From assembly GCF_019175285.1 (NCBI RefSeq), contig NC_056527.1, positions 112,183,769 through 112,247,768 on the forward strand: DNA of 64,000 nt, given 5' to 3'. Positions 1 to 11,400 of the stretch are shown piece after piece (position 1 is the stretch's first letter; each line of letters opens with the position of its first letter). This DNA is from Sceloporus undulatus. Its lineage: Eukaryota; Chordata; Lepidosauria; Squamata; Phrynosomatidae. A program made the translations under genes and the position numbers. Under the pieces are notes generated by a model that saw only the letters and a list, made by a program, of their open reading frames with translations, was not told the origin of the DNA and did no database searches.

Positions 1-290
1 TCATGAAACACTCTGTTTGGACGAGCCTTCAATCGATTTGACCTGAAGTATATTTTGACAGATGTCACCCTATGTTTCTTCTTCCAGAATCCTACAGCAG
101 AAGAAATAGAATAAAAAGATAATAGAACAAGAGATTTGAAGGGACGCTCATGAACTTAGATCAGCCTCCAAACCATGCTATGCGGCAGGAGCTTACAAGT
201 TAGAGTTACATTATCTCAGCTCTCATGACAAAGATTTGGTTTGGGAATATTTTGGATTTCAGAATATTGGATAAAGGAGTCTCAATCTCG

Positions 291-314
291 GTGTGTGTGT
301 GTGTGTGTGTGTGT
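291..314. repeat. (GT)n microsatellite
   Basis: A perfect GT dinucleotide run of about 12 units, 170 bases before a V2R exon 2. The rest of 1-483 shows no coding exon. Exon 1 of the receptor would lie left of the window. Confidence 0.95.
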
Positions 315-483
315 ATTCCTCCCTCTCCCTTTCCTGCTTCTTTCCACAGACTGACAGAAGAAACACATACACACAATGAATGTTGCAGTTAATTGAACTT
401 GAACAAATGCTCTGATCAGAAGCATAGAAATACTCACATAGCATGGAAGATAAACATTTACATTGCAAATATTGCCCTTACAG

Positions 484-771
484 GTGTGACACAACTCTAC
501 CAGCACATCATGGCCTTGGTGTTTGCTGTAAAAGAGGCCAATGAAAACCAGCACCTCTTGTCCAATGTCACCCTGGGTTTCCACATCTATAACAACGAGT
601 TCAGTGAACATGGGGCCCATCTTGCTACAATGGAACTTTTGTTTAGACGCACAAGTCACTGTCAATTACAAATGTGATGTTGAGAACCTTCCCGTTGCAG
701 TGATTGCAGGTCCTAACAATAACTTTTGTCTTGACATGGCCACCACTCTGTCTATATACAAGATGTCACAA
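484..771 (+). pseudogene. V2R exon 2, copy A (frameshifted)
   Basis: This is the first exon of the ligand-binding (ANF_receptor) domain of a vomeronasal type-2 receptor. It carries the family signature YQHIMALVFAVKEANEN and, in a second frame, VTVNYKCDVENLPVAVIAG. The exon runs from an acceptor CAG at 481-483 to a donor GTAAGA at 772. It is 288 bp, whereas every intact exon 2 in this window is 292 bp. Two bases are missing right after the acceptor and a net two more near 651-659, judged against the paralogous copy at 2839. Together they break the frame, so this copy looks non-functional unless the changes are sequencing errors. Exon 1 is outside the window. Exon 3 follows at 2245. Confidence 0.85.
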
Positions 772-1949
772 GTAAGATGTGTTTCACAAAGCATGGGGAG
801 ATTAACAAGCCATTAAGGCCTGGACTATATGCTGTAAGGTTGTAGGTTCACAATGTGATTTTTTTTGGTATTTAAATAAAACATTCCTGAAGTTATGGGT
901 TTGGTCTTGCCTTTTTTATGATTCTGTTATGTAAATTTGCTGTTAACGTACTACCTTTTTTATTTTAAGATATTACCCTTAACAGAAATAAAAACAATAT
1001 ATGATCATCTTATTTTTACTATCGGGATTGTCTGATAGAGGAACAGCATCTTCAGAAGTACATTCATTTGGATTAGGACGATTCTTCCTAAAAATGATTT
1101 TTCCATATTCCCCCCAATTTTCTAAATTGTATTTGAATGCCTTCCATGTTTAATTGTATTTGTTCTGAAAAAGATTGCAGTTCTTCTTTGTGATGTTCAC
1201 ACCTAGATATTTCACGTTGTTTCCTACTTTAAATACTGTTATTACTTATAGATGTTTTTCTTCTTGTTTAGTCATGTTTTTTTCTTAATATTGTTGTCTT
1301 TAATAACTTTGAAACCCGATATTGTTGCAATTTTTAAATTTTAATTCTTATTCATTCCATTGTTAAAATCACATATTATACCTTACATCACATACCAACA
1401 AACAAATCAAAGATAGCATAAAAAGCAATATTAACAGTAACTTAGAAATTCCATAATATATTATATTCTCTTTCCAACCATTCTTAAACATTCAAATAAA
1501 GTTCAAACTTAGTTAGGTTGACTTCTTTGTCTTATCTGTAGGAGTAATTTCTTCTTAATTTTCATGACTTTGCTTTGCTTTCTTAAATCGATCTCTATCT
1601 TGTAAAGTGATATTATATATAATTACTTAGAAGGATAATCTATAAATAATATGCATTGTATATGTGTGTATAATTTCTTTTTGTTAACTCCACTGTATTG
1701 TTGCAAATTTTTAAGTACTGTAGTTTTAATAAGTGTGTCATGCTATCATGTGGATTCTCTAAAGTAATCACCAGGTCATCTGCAAATGCTCTATTCATTG
1801 ATGGGATTTGGAAATCCAACAATATCTGGAGAGCCAGAGTTTCTCACCCTAATACAAACTCAATTTGCTAGTGTATTTTAAGAAGTGCAGCATTACATTT
1901 TTTTTTTTACATTAACACGAATAAAAACAATATCCCATCATTCTAAAAC

Positions 1950-2140
1950 AGTAGCCCTTGGTATCTGCTGGGATTTCGTTCCAGGACCAAAAATCCAAAA
2001 TCCATGGATATTCCAGTTCCATTAAAAATAGTAAGATGGTGTCACTTATATAAAATGGCACAATCAAGGCTTGCTATTTATTTATATATTTTTACAATAT
2101 TTTCAAAACATGGACGTTTAATCCATGTATATGAAAGGCT
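1950..2140. mobile_element. MER2/Tigger-like DNA transposon fragment
   Basis: It contains the arrangement CTTGGTATCTGCTGGG ... GTTCCAGGACCAAAA ... CCATGGATATTCC, typical of short non-autonomous Tigger (Tc1/mariner superfamily) elements. A matching copy lies at the same intron position in the second V2R copy (4158-4385), so it inserted before the local duplication. Confidence 0.6.
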
Positions 2141-2244
2141 AATGGTGCAATATTTGATTAGAAGCTCTTGGTTGAAGTTTCAATTGATGTTCAGGTTTGA
2201 TATCACTTCAGTTCCTCTCTGTTTCCTGTTTATTTTCTAATTAG

Positions 2245-2738
2245 CTCATCTTTGGATCTTCCCCTGTGGCAAAATATCATGACCAAGGTCTTTTCTTCCA
2301 CCGTATGTTCCCAGATAGAGCTTATCAGCATGAGGGAATTCTCCAGTTACTCTTGCATTTCAACTGGATATGGATTGGGGTGCTTTCTGAGAGAGAGGAC
2401 TATGGCGAGAGATTTGTGCAAAATGTTCTTCCCATATTTACTCAGAAAGGTATTTGTTTTCATTTCATAGCAAGATTTCCTACCCTTACATTTTCTGGTG
2501 AATTCAGTGTATTGATAAAGGAAAGTAGTGAAACAATCCAGGTTGTTATGGGAAGTACTGCCAATGTGTTAGTTATACATGGTGAAATTCATACTATTCT
2601 GGCAATAAGAATGATGCAAAGCACTGCAGAAGGAGGGGATGAACCATTGCAAACCACCACAAAAGTGTGGATTATGACAGCCCAGGTGGAGTTCACATCA
2701 TTTTTCTTACAAAGAAACTGGGGGATAGATTACCTTCA
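2245..2738 (+). CDS. V2R exon 3, copy A, 5' part (cut by gap)
   Basis: First 494 bp of the large V2R exon 3, starting after the acceptor TTAG at 2241-2244. It encodes LIFGSSPVAKYHDQG, then the flytrap segment with [23 protein letters not shown] and [12 protein letters not shown]. The frame is open throughout. It stops at a 100-N gap. The last 47 bases (2692-2738) are identical to 5637-5683, where the remainder of the exon resumes. The two pieces overlapped give 861 bp, exactly the length of the intact paralogous exon at 4469-5329. Confidence 0.9.
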
Positions 2739-2838
2739 NNNNNNNNNNNNNNNNNNNNNNNNNNNNNNNNNNNNNNNNNNNNNNNNNNNNNNNNNNNNNN
2801 NNNNNNNNNNNNNNNNNNNNNNNNNNNNNNNNNNNNNN
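2739..2838. other. Assembly gap (100 N)
   Basis: One hundred Ns between exon 3 of copy A and the middle of exon 2 of a second copy. An exon order of 2-3-2-3 across a gap points to a scaffolding problem. Confidence 1.
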
Positions 2839-2976
2839 CTTTTGTTTAGACGGCACAAAGTCACTGTCAATTACAAATGTGATGTCGAGAACCTTCCCAT
2901 AGCAGTGATTGCAGGTCCTAACAGTAACCGTTGTAGTCACATGGACACCATTCTGTCTGTATACAAGATGTCACAA
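2839..2976 (+). CDS. V2R exon 2, copy A' , 3' part
   Basis: The 3' 138 bp of a V2R exon 2, beginning at the contig edge and ending at a donor GTAAGA (2977). It reads VTVNYKCDVENLPIAVIAG and SVYKMSQ in an open frame. It does not share the 2-bp loss seen at the same place in copy A, so it is a different gene copy or allele. The intron after it (2977-4468) is recognisably the same as 772-2244 but clearly diverged, which favours a paralog. Confidence 0.85.
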
Positions 2977-4157
2977 GTAAGATGTGTTTGGCAAAGCATG
3001 GGGAGGTTAACAAACCATTAAGGCCTGGACTGTAAGGTTGTAGATTTTTTTGGTACTTGAATATAACATTCTCAAATGTCCGGGTTTGGTCTAACACATA
3101 TTACAGACATGTTATATTGCTCCATAATGGAGGTTACATTTACCCTTCTCTTCCAATTTCAGAAATTCCACATATAACAAATGGCTAATTCCTTTCCACA
3201 TTTCTACATTAATAGTTCTGATGCAAGCACTGAATTCTATTCCAGATCTCTCTCCTTTCTTGGTAACTATTGCAGCTTGTACTGTAATAAGGGGTGACAG
3301 GTGTAACAAATGCCTTGTTGTAGTGATATTGGTTGTGGTTCAACAGTATAAATTGACTGTGTCCTTCAAACAATTTTGTACTTCTTTGCCAACATGCATT
3401 GCTATTTGGATATATGAGAGGAAGGGAACTAACAGTCAGTAAGGTTCTTTTGGATTCACCGTTTTTAGGGTTCAGTTATGTAAATTTGCTGTTAACATTC
3501 TATCTTTTGTTAGTTTAAGGTATTACCCTTCACAGAAATAAAAACAATATACTATCATTTTAATTTTACTATTGGGATTGCCGGATAGTTTAACAACATC
3601 TTCAGAAGTACATTTATTTATATTAGGGCTGTTCTTCCTAAAAAGCAATTTTGCATTTCCCCCCAAATTTTCTAAATCCTTTTTTTTCCTTCCTTGTTTG
3701 CTGGTAATTGTTCTGAAAAAGATCAGAGTTCTTTTTTGTGATGTTAATATTGAAATATTTCACATTGTTTCCTAATTAAATTCTGTTATTTCTTCTAGAT
3801 GCTTGTCTTCTTGTTTTGTCATATTTTTATTAATATTACTGTATTTTTCTTTAATAATTTTTAAACCCGATATTGTTGCAAATTATTAAGTAGTTTTAAT
3901 AAGTGTGTCATACTAGCATATGGATTCTCTAAAGTAATCACCAGGTCATCTGCAAATGCTCTACTCATTGATGGGATTTGGAAACCAACAACATATGGAG
4001 AGCCAGACGTTCCTCACCCTAATATGAAGTCAGTTTGCTGGTATATTTTAACAAATGTAGCATTGCATTTTTATTTATTATTTTATTTTACATTAAATAA
4101 TTTTGAATTATTTGACATTAAAAGGAATAAAAACAATATCCCATCATTCTAATACAG

Positions 4158-4385
4158 TAACGCTTGGTATCTGCTGGGGTTTGGTTCCAGGACCAAAAGT
4201 CCAAAATCCATGGATATTCCAGTCCCATTAAAAACAGTAAGATGGTGTCACTTATATAAAAAGGCAAAATCAAGGCTTGCTATTTGGAATTTATTTATTT
4301 TTACAATATTTTCAAACCATGGCCGCTTGCATCCATGGATAAAATAATCCATGGATATGAAGGGCTGATGGAGCAATATTTGATT
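4158..4385. mobile_element. MER2/Tigger-like DNA transposon copy
   Basis: A fuller version of the element at 1950-2140, with CTTGGTATCTGCTGGGG at one end and GGATATGAAGGGCTGATGG near the other, as in the inverted termini of MER2-type Tigger MITEs. Confidence 0.6.
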
Positions 4386-4468
4386 AGAAGCTCTTGATTG
4401 AAGTTTCATTGGTTTAAGGATTGATATCACTTCAGTTCCTCTCTATTTCCTGTTTACTTTCTAATTAG

Positions 4469-5329
4469 CTCATCTTTGGATCTTCACCTGTAGTGAAATA
4501 TCATGACCAAGGTCTTTTCTTCCACCATATGTTCCTACATAGTGCTTATCAGTATGAGGGAATTCTCCAGTTACTCTTACATTTCAGCTGGATATGGATT
4601 GGGGTGCTTTCTATGAAGGATGAAAATGGAGAGAGATTTGTACAAAATGTTCTTCCCATATTTGCTCAGAAAGGCATTTGTTTTCATTTCATAGCAAGAT
4701 TTCCTAACATTACATTTTCTATTGAATTAAATGAATTGATAAAGGAAATTAATGAAACAATCCAGGTGGTTATGGGAAGTCCTGCCAATGTGTTGGTTCT
4801 ACATGGTGAAATTCAGGCTATTCAGGCAATAAGGATGATGCAAAGCATTGCAGAAGGAGGGGATGAACCATTGCAAACCATCACAAAAGTGTGGATTATG
4901 ACAGCCCAGATGGAGTTCACATCCTTTTCCCTACAAAGAAACTGGGGGATAGATTTCCTTCACGGGGCTATATCCTTTGCAGTTCATTCAAAGGAACTTT
5001 TAGGATTCAAAAAATTTCTTCAAACAAGAAACCCGATCACAGAAGAAGAAGACAAGTTTCTAAGGGCTTTCTGGGAAGATGCATTTAACTGTATTTTGCC
5101 TGATCCTTCATTAGACATGAAACATGGAAAATTCTGCACTGGGAAGGAAAAGCTAGAGAGTCTTCCTGCGTCTGTTTTTGAAATGACAGTGACCGGGCAT
5201 AGCTATACCATCTACAATGCTGTCTATGCAGTGGTGCATGCTTTGCAGACCATGTACTCATCCAAATTGAAACACAGAGCAATGGTGGATGGAGCAAGAG
5301 CGGAACGTTGGAATATACACCCATGGCAG
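4469..5329 (+). CDS. V2R exon 3, copy A' (complete)
   Basis: A complete 861-bp exon 3 (287 codons, phase 0 at both ends) with acceptor TTAG at 4465-4468 and donor GTAATT at 5330. It encodes most of both flytrap lobes: [51 protein letters not shown] and FEMTVTGHSYTIYNAVYAV. No in-frame stop. No exon 4-6 of this copy is present before the contig ends at 5611. It is very similar to 5637-6050 in its 3' half. Confidence 0.93.
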
Positions 5330-5399
5330 GTAATTTGACTAATGCAGAAGAGTTTGCTTTATATAGTTACAATAAGGGGGCCTTTCCTATGTCAAGAGG

Positions 5400-5611
5400 T
5401 GTCTACAGCCACCTCTGCACTGCAGACACAATGCAGTTTGACACAACTTTAATTGTCATGGCTCCATTATTTGCATCCTGGGATCTGTAGATTGGTGGGC
5501 CACCCATAGCTCTCTAACAGAAGACTAAATATCTCCCAAAATTACAAATTGCAGAATTCCACACCATGGTTGTTAAAGCAATATCAAACTGCATTCATAT
5601 GTAGTGCAGAT
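5400..5611. mobile_element. hAT-type palindromic MITE, truncated by gap
   Basis: Member of the commonest repeat family in this window: outer arms ATGCAGTTTGACACAACTTT and its complement, inner arms resembling CCTGGGATCTGTAG. The contig ends inside the right arm. Its full-length twin is at 6121-6346. Confidence 0.75.
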
Positions 5612-5636
5612 NNNNNNNNNNNNNNNNNNNNNNNNN
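5612..5636. other. Assembly gap (25 N)
   Basis: Twenty-five Ns joining a contig that ends inside a MITE to one that begins inside V2R exon 3. Confidence 1.
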
Positions 5637-6050
5637 TTCACATCATTTTTCTTACAAAGAAACTGGGGGATAGATTACCTTCATGGGGCTATATCCTTTG
5701 CAGTTCATTCAAAGGAACTTTTAGGATTCAAAAGCTTTCTTCAGACAAGAAACCCGGTCATAGAAAAAGAAGACAAGTTTCTGAGGGCTTTCTGGGAAGA
5801 AGCATTTAACTGTATTTTGCCTGATCCTTCATTAGACATGAAACATGGAAAATTCTGCACTGGGAAGGAAAAGCTAGAGAGTCTTCCTGCGTCTGTTTTT
5901 GAAATGACAGTGACCGGGCATAGTTATACTGTGTACAATGCTGTCTATGCAGTGGTGCATGCTTTGCAAACCATGTATTCATCCAAATTGAAACACAGAG
6001 CAATGGTGGATGGTGCAAGAGCGGAACGTTGGAATATACACCCATGGCAG
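5637..6050 (+). CDS. V2R exon 3, copy A, 3' part
   Basis: The 3' 414 bp of a V2R exon 3, open to the donor GTAATT at 6051. It reads GIDYLHGAISFAVHSKELLG, TRNPVIEKEDKFL, FCTGKEKLESLP and GHSYTVYNAVYAV. Its first 47 bases repeat 2692-2738 exactly, and at those positions it differs from copy A' at 4914-4960. It therefore continues the exon that began at 2245. Exon 4 follows at 7952 on the same contig. Confidence 0.92.
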
Positions 6051-6120
6051 GTAATTTGACTAATGCAGAAGAGTTTGCTTTATATATAGTTACAATAAGG
6101 GGGCCTTTCCTATGTCAAGA

Positions 6121-6346
6121 GGTGTCTACAGCCACCTCTGCACTGCAGACACAATGCAGTTTGACACAACTTTAATTGTCATGGCTCCATTATATTGCAT
6201 CCTGGGATCTGTAGATTGGTGGGCCACCATAGCTCTCTAACACAGAAGACTAAATATCTCCCAAAATTACAAATTGCAGAATTCCACACCATGGTTGTTA
6301 AAGCAATATCAAACTGCATTCATATGTAGTGCAGATTCAGCCTATG
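6121..6346. mobile_element. hAT-type palindromic MITE
   Basis: Full-length copy in intron 3 of copy A. Arms ATGCAGTTTGACACAACTTT and AAGCAATATCAAACTGCAT face each other. Confidence 0.75.
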
Positions 6347-6651
6347 TGAAACCTGAAATATGGGCCTCTAACTGATACACTGCCTGCTATTTCTTCCACT
6401 TTACAGCTATTTGAGAGTGTTCTGATGGCACTGGAGTGAAAGCACACTTGTTTCTTTTGATCATTAGTGATAATGGTGATGGTTGTCTTTTGTGTATATT
6501 TAAATTGTTTTGATGAATGATGGCATGCAGCTGTTTTGCATTTGACATATAGTTAGCTACCACACAGATCAGATCAGTACTCCTCTAGAAATGAACACTC
6601 AATATACTGTCCACAAAGTTTTAAAATGCCAGAATGCAGCTGGAGATGTAC

Positions 6652-6830
6652 ATAGAATCATAGAATCATAGAGTTGGAAAAGACTGCAAGGACCATCCAG
6701 TACAACCCCATTCTGCCATGCAGGAAATTTCAATCAAAGCATCCCCATTGACAGATGGCCATCCAGCCTCTGTTTAAAGACCTCTAAGGAAGGAGACTCC
6801 ATTACACTCTGAGGGAGTTTGTTGTTGTTT
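6652..6830 (-). mobile_element. CR1-type LINE 3' end (antisense)
   Basis: ATAGAATCATAGAGTTGGAA, then a GACCATCCAGTACAACCCC motif and CCATCCAGCCTCTGTTTAA, are hallmarks of the CR1 3' end read on the opposite strand. The flank 6831-7951 is intron sequence in which I see no exon or repeat I can name. Confidence 0.85.
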
Positions 6831-7951
6831 GTTACATCTATGTAAGTGTGCTACAGGAGATAGAATTGAGCAGTTTTAAAACAGCCATATAAACAAGGGA
6901 CTGCCATGACATTACTGCATAGGGGAGCCAGGGAAAGTTACCATTAAACATTGGGACTGAGTTGCACCAGGACTAGTGTGTAAGGAGAGCCAAAATACAA
7001 TTGCAAATTGTACACGTGGTGGCCATTAAGACACCAGTTTGTAAGTACTGAGATACACTGGTAAAGCCTGATGTACATCAGGACACTGGCTAAGAGGTAT
7101 TTTGGGAAGACAAAGGCATTTTTGTTTGGTACAAATCACAAAAAATTGTCCTTCTTTCTGATGCCTTGCATTCCATTCATTAATAGACCTTTTGATTAAT
7201 GTGTGAAACCCATCAACAGGGTTCCAACCTTGCTGCTTTTCTATATCTGCCTTCATGAGGTTTTGCTCCTCAGGGAGTCATATGGTGTGAGCAGATGTGA
7301 TTCTGTTCCTTCCCTGCTAACCCCCTTCATCTCATAGTGATCACAGCCACCAATACCTTCTCAAACCGGCAGCTCTGTGTATATTCACAAAGGTGCTAGC
7401 ATCAGGGATGTGTTGGCAGCTGAGATTGCTTGTCCCTCCGCTTCCTCCAAAACCATTGTGTGTGAATGCATATGCAGCAGCCCCACACTTCCCAAGGGAG
7501 AGGGGAGAAAGTGATCCCATCTACCAACATCTTCCTGAAGACAGATAGTTGATCTATGCCCATTCAACCAACAGCCAGCTTCTGAGTGGAGGAGTGACTA
7601 TTGTGACAGCTTCTTGTTCTCACCTCCATTCCTCCCAAAAGGCAATGGTTGGCAGTGCAGAAAACAGATCATGCAACCATAGATCACCCAAATGCTATCA
7701 TGGGAGAAAGGGTGATAAAAAATGATGCCAAACTGTTACGCCTCCATTCTTAAACTAGTGGGATTTTGATGGGAGAGCAGGCTGGTGTGATAATGTCCTT
7801 AGTTTCTCTGCTGCATAGCTAAGGTATAAGAAGAGTTATGCACCATAAACTGTGATGGGAAATCACAGCCATTAGAAATCAATGTGAAACATTATCACTT
7901 TGAGACATCTCTCTATGCACCTCTCCATCAATTCCTACCCTCCTCATTTAG

Positions 7952-8179
7952 CTCCACCAATTTTTGAGAAGCGTTTCGTTCAACAATAGTGTTGGGGAAG
8001 AAGTTTCCTTTGACCAAAATGGGGAATTACTCTCAGGATTTGATATTCTCAACTGGGTCACATTCCCCAATCAGTCCTTTGTTAGAAGAAAAGTTGGTAA
8101 AGTGGACCCTGAGGCTCCTATGGACAAGAAGTTCACCATTCAAGAAGATGCCATTGTGTGGCCCAACTTCTTCAATCAG
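7952..8179 (+). CDS. V2R exon 4, copy A
   Basis: A 228-bp exon (76 codons, phase 0) between acceptor TTTAG (7947-7951) and donor GTAAAT (8180). It encodes the end of the flytrap domain: [35 protein letters not shown] and IVWPNFFNQ. The length equals the exon 4 of V2R-B and V2R-D. I find no exon 5 (cysteine-rich) or exon 6 (7TM) between here and the histone genes, so copy A as assembled is a truncated receptor gene. Confidence 0.9.
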
Positions 8180-8317
8180 GTAAATTTACTTTCCTATTGA
8201 ATCCTGGTATTTCTCTTGCATTCAAGGATATTCTTCAGATATTGAAACGTGTCTGTCCAGGTCAGATTAGATGTGAGGCAGGGAAATGACTTCAGGGTAC
8301 ACAGTAACAACAATACC

Positions 8318-8318
<1 letters not shown>

Positions 8319-8364
<46 letters not shown>
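8319..8364. repeat. (ATT)n microsatellite
   Basis: Perfect trinucleotide run of about 15 units, followed by an AT-rich stretch with a short (TA)n at 8449-8464. Confidence 0.95.
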
Positions 8365-8524
8365 TTAAAAAACAGCATATACATAGAAAAACATTACATA
8401 GACAAACATTCATATCTATTCTAAACACCATTCTTAAATAAATAAATAATATATATATATATATTGATCTAAAATCTATAAAACAAATATTGGCATGGTA
8501 CAGACTGTCTAAAAGTGGTGTACC

Positions 8525-8935
8525 AGCGCCGGTATTAGAGTTAGGGAGCATGCACCATGTACACCCTCCCTAACCCTAATATGTGCCATCAGCACGTATT
8601 AGACAGGGCGCCGCCATTATGACATCATGGCTGCACTCCACAACGGAGCTCCTTCTTGTGCACGTCTCATTCCCGCAGCCATCTAACAGCTGCGGGAATG
8701 GCGCCAGGGGAAAGAGGCCAAGCGGCCCCTTTGGCTGTGGCTGTTGGGGTGTCCTGGGGCATGAAGGCCCAAGGACACTCCTTTTCCAGGCCATGGGGAA
8801 GCTGCATTTTTTTAAAAAAACACACATCGGCTTGGAGCCACGGGGGCTGCCGGTGAGGCTGCTTTGGCTCCAACCCAGCAAGAAAAGTGACGGCTCCGGA
8901 CCACCCCTTTTCTGCCATCTGTACCCTGCCATAGA
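8525..8935. mobile_element. GC-rich MITE-like element
   Basis: A GC-rich island in AT-rich DNA with internal hairpins (TCCCGCAGC ... GCTGCGGGA) and the motif GGGCGCCGCCAT. A second element with GGCGCCGCCAT at the equivalent position lies at 13652-14008, which suggests one repeat family. Long reading frames here run on both strands and match nothing I know. Confidence 0.4.
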
Positions 8936-9416
8936 AAGACTTCCTTTCCTTACTGTCGATATAAGTGTTGAAAAAATAAAAACTTGTTCAAAATTACCGT
9001 ATATACTTGTGTATAAGTTGACCTCATGTATAAGTCGAGGTGGACTTTGGGGGCAAACATTATGGATTTTAATATGACCCATGGATAAGTCGAGGGTGCA
9101 TTCACTGTCCCTCTGCTCCACTTGCCTCTTGGTACTCCTTTCAGTGGCTGCTGCCCCTGAGCCATCCCTGCTGCTCTTCTTGCCTTTTGGTGCTATGTGA
9201 GGGCAAGCACCAAAGAGTCATCTCTGCTGCCATTCCCATTTCTCCCTCTCTCATGCCTCTCCCTTGGGGCTCTTTAACTCAAAGGGTTGCTCAGTTTTTT
9301 TGTTCCTTTGTATATACTATGGAGAGGAAAGAATTCAAAAGAGGCTCCTTTCCCCTTCCCTTTCAGTTTGGGCTCTCTAGCAAGTGTTAAGTTTCTGCCC
9401 CTTTAAGAACAGAGTG

Positions 9417-9551
9417 CAGTGGTTCCCAAACTTTGCTCCTCCAGGTTTTTGGACTTCAACTCCCAGAAGCCTCATCCCTCTTAGCTAAAGGCCTGGGATC
9501 CTGGGAGCAGAAATCCGAAACCCCTGGAAGGCCAGAGTTTGGGAACCACTG
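9417..9551. mobile_element. hAT MITE with CAGTGGTTCCCAAACT ends
   Basis: Both ends carry CAGTGGTTCCCAAACT as an inverted repeat, the terminal motif of Charlie-like hAT elements. The element is 135 bp. I could not find a clean 8-bp target duplication. Confidence 0.75.
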
Positions 9552-9727
9552 AGCTAAACAGCAAGCTGGCTTCTCCCAGCCATAGCTGTGGCCAGTGTTA
9601 GGTTTTTTCCCCTTTAAAAAGCAAGCAAATTAACATCCCTCCCTTCCTTTTGTCCAGGGAGAAAGGCTGCCTTCCCTCCCTCCTCGCCGCTTGCCTGAGT
9701 CGCCAGTGCTCCTGCAACTATGGAAGC

Positions 9728-9775
9728 TTCCTTCCTTCCTTCCTTCCTTCCTTCCTTCCTTCCTTCCTTCCTTCC
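9728..9775. repeat. (TTCC)n microsatellite
   Basis: About 12 perfect TTCC units. The apparent Lys-Glu-Gly or Pro-Ser-Phe-Leu coding frames across it are artefacts of the repeat. Confidence 0.95.
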
Positions 9776-10189
9776 CTTGCTTGCTCCATGAGAGCAAACA
9801 TCCTCCTCTGTCCCTTTGGGCTCTGCAGCATGAGGAGCCAGGATTAGCAGTTTCTTCCCCTTTAAAAACATGAGCAGAGATCCCTTCCCTTTTTCCCCGA
9901 GAGAAGCCTCGCTTACATGCAAGCCCAGTGGCTGGGAGATTTCCCCAGATTGTCTGCTTCAGGAAAGGAAAGGGAGTAGAGGAAACACTCACTGGAGCCA
10001 CTCAAGCATCAGGAAAAGAAAATCTCTTTTTGAACCGTATATACCCATATATAAGTCTACCCAAGATTTTTGGGCATAATTTTTTCGATTTATAGACGAG
10101 TATGTACGGTAAGTGACCTTCTTATATTTGTATTAAACTCATCTTAAATGATTCATACTTTCGAGTCCAACATTTCCATCTAAACTTTC

Positions 10190-11150
10190 TATCCTGTTTT
10201 CTTTTACCTCTCACATTCTATTTTAAGTTTGTTAAGGATGACCTTTTCGACTCCTTTTCATGGTTCCACACTTTATTACATAAAGCTCTGTTCTGTTCAG
10301 TTTTCTCTCCAGGTTCTCCCCAGAACCAGTTAATTTCTCAGTTGTCCAAAACTTGATGTCCTTTTCTGTATGTTTATATTGTAGAAAATGCTGGACCATA
10401 GGTGCAGTGGTTCTGCCATTTCTTATACAGCTCTTGTATTCAAAGATCCTCATTTTTTGCTTTCCTACTGGCCATTCCAACATATAGAAGTTTTACAGGG
10501 ACATTGGATTGCATATATGACAAACTTTGTATCGCAAGTATACATATCATTCAAAGAATGGATTTTATGATTAACAGGATGGACAAATTTGTGGTTTTAA
10601 CACAATTTCTACAAATACTACATTTATAACATGTATAATTCCCTTTAGTTTTCCTTAACATAGAACTTGACTCAGCTTTCTGCACATTGCATTTCCTGTG
10701 TACCAGGATAGCCTTTAGATTTATTTTTGAATGTTTACACACAAATAAAGTTTTTTTCTGAGCAACCAGGAATGTCTTGAAGTGAATCCCAATATTTAAG
10801 AACAGCTGTCTGAATGAATCTTATATTTCTATTGAATGTTACAGGTATGAACATTTTAGATTGTTTTTATTTCTTAGGTTTATTCTGGATGATACTATTT
10901 CTATCCATTTTTCTTACTCTAAAGTAAGTTTGTTTCAGTCTCCTTTTTGGGATATTCTCTAATTGCAAACTGCTCAATCAAAATTTTAATTTGTCTATCA
11001 AATTCAGTTAGACATGAGTAATTTAAAAATAAAAAAAAATTATAGCAGCTTAAGAGAGAATCTGGTCCAAGAGATGTCTGTGCAATATATGGAAAGTCCA
11101 CCAACCTCCAAAGTTCTCTGTTCTACTTTTTTACTTAATCTCCATCGCAT
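10190..11150 (-). mobile_element. Penelope-like retroelement fragment
   Basis: Minus-strand reading gives two pieces that fit the C-terminal part of a Penelope-like polyprotein. One has a GIY-YIG-endonuclease look: RIFEYKSCIRNGRTTAPMVQ, then a KDIKFWTTEK run and ENLERKLNRTE. Upstream of it is a cysteine-rich linker (CYKCSICRNC) and a stretch ending IREYPKK, like the thumb region after the reverse transcriptase. It is old, partial and inactive. The family assignment is from motif memory, not a search. Confidence 0.55.
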
Positions 11151-11321
11151 GATTTATCCCTTCTTAGTTTCTCTTTACACACATTGGCTACTTGTTGGTA
11201 GGCTAAATTTCTTACTCTAAATCAATTGGTGGCTATTGGAAAAATGCAATGTATGAAAATAAGACTTTTAGCCCATTCTAGAACGAAGCTATCTTTTAGT
11301 GTATATTACTTTAGAAACTAA

Positions 11322-11400
11322 GGCCTGTTACAGACAGCCAAAATAAAGCTGCTTCGAGTCACAGTGGAGGTATGGTGTTTCAATGATGCATGCGTCCTAA
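11322..11400. mobile_element. Foldback MITE (GGCC...CAGACAGCC arms), cut by gap
   Basis: Left arm of the family whose full copies are at 26532, 51627 and 62809. The core motif is CCAAAATAAAGCTGCTTC. The right arm would fall in the following gap. Confidence 0.75.

Larger units (their letters stand above)
8995..10111. mobile_element. TIR element with CCGTATATACT ends (composite)
   Basis: The left end TTACCGTATATACTTGTG and right end CGAGTATGTACGGTAAGTG are inverted repeats of about 25 bp ending in CCGTA, bordered by TA. The body carries GTATAAGTCGAGG-type subterminal motifs, a nested hAT MITE (9417-9551) and a (TTCC)n tract. A shorter relative in the other orientation is at 42637-43008. No transposase reading frame is visible, so it is non-autonomous. 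Confidence 0.55.

Noticed and set aside
2839-5611. Reading this contig as an independent full V2R gene in its present place
   Set aside because: It contains only the end of exon 2 and exon 3, and the 47-bp overlap of its neighbours shows that it interrupts another exon.
8576-9121. Long frames on both strands in the GC-rich element (164 and 181 codons)
   Set aside because: GC-rich DNA has few stops. Both strands are open at once and neither resembles a known protein. The region looks like a repeat.
9614-10001. Open frames of about 100-120 codons across the (TTCC)n tract, both strands
   Set aside because: Low-complexity translation of a microsatellite inside a transposon. No domain or splice evidence.
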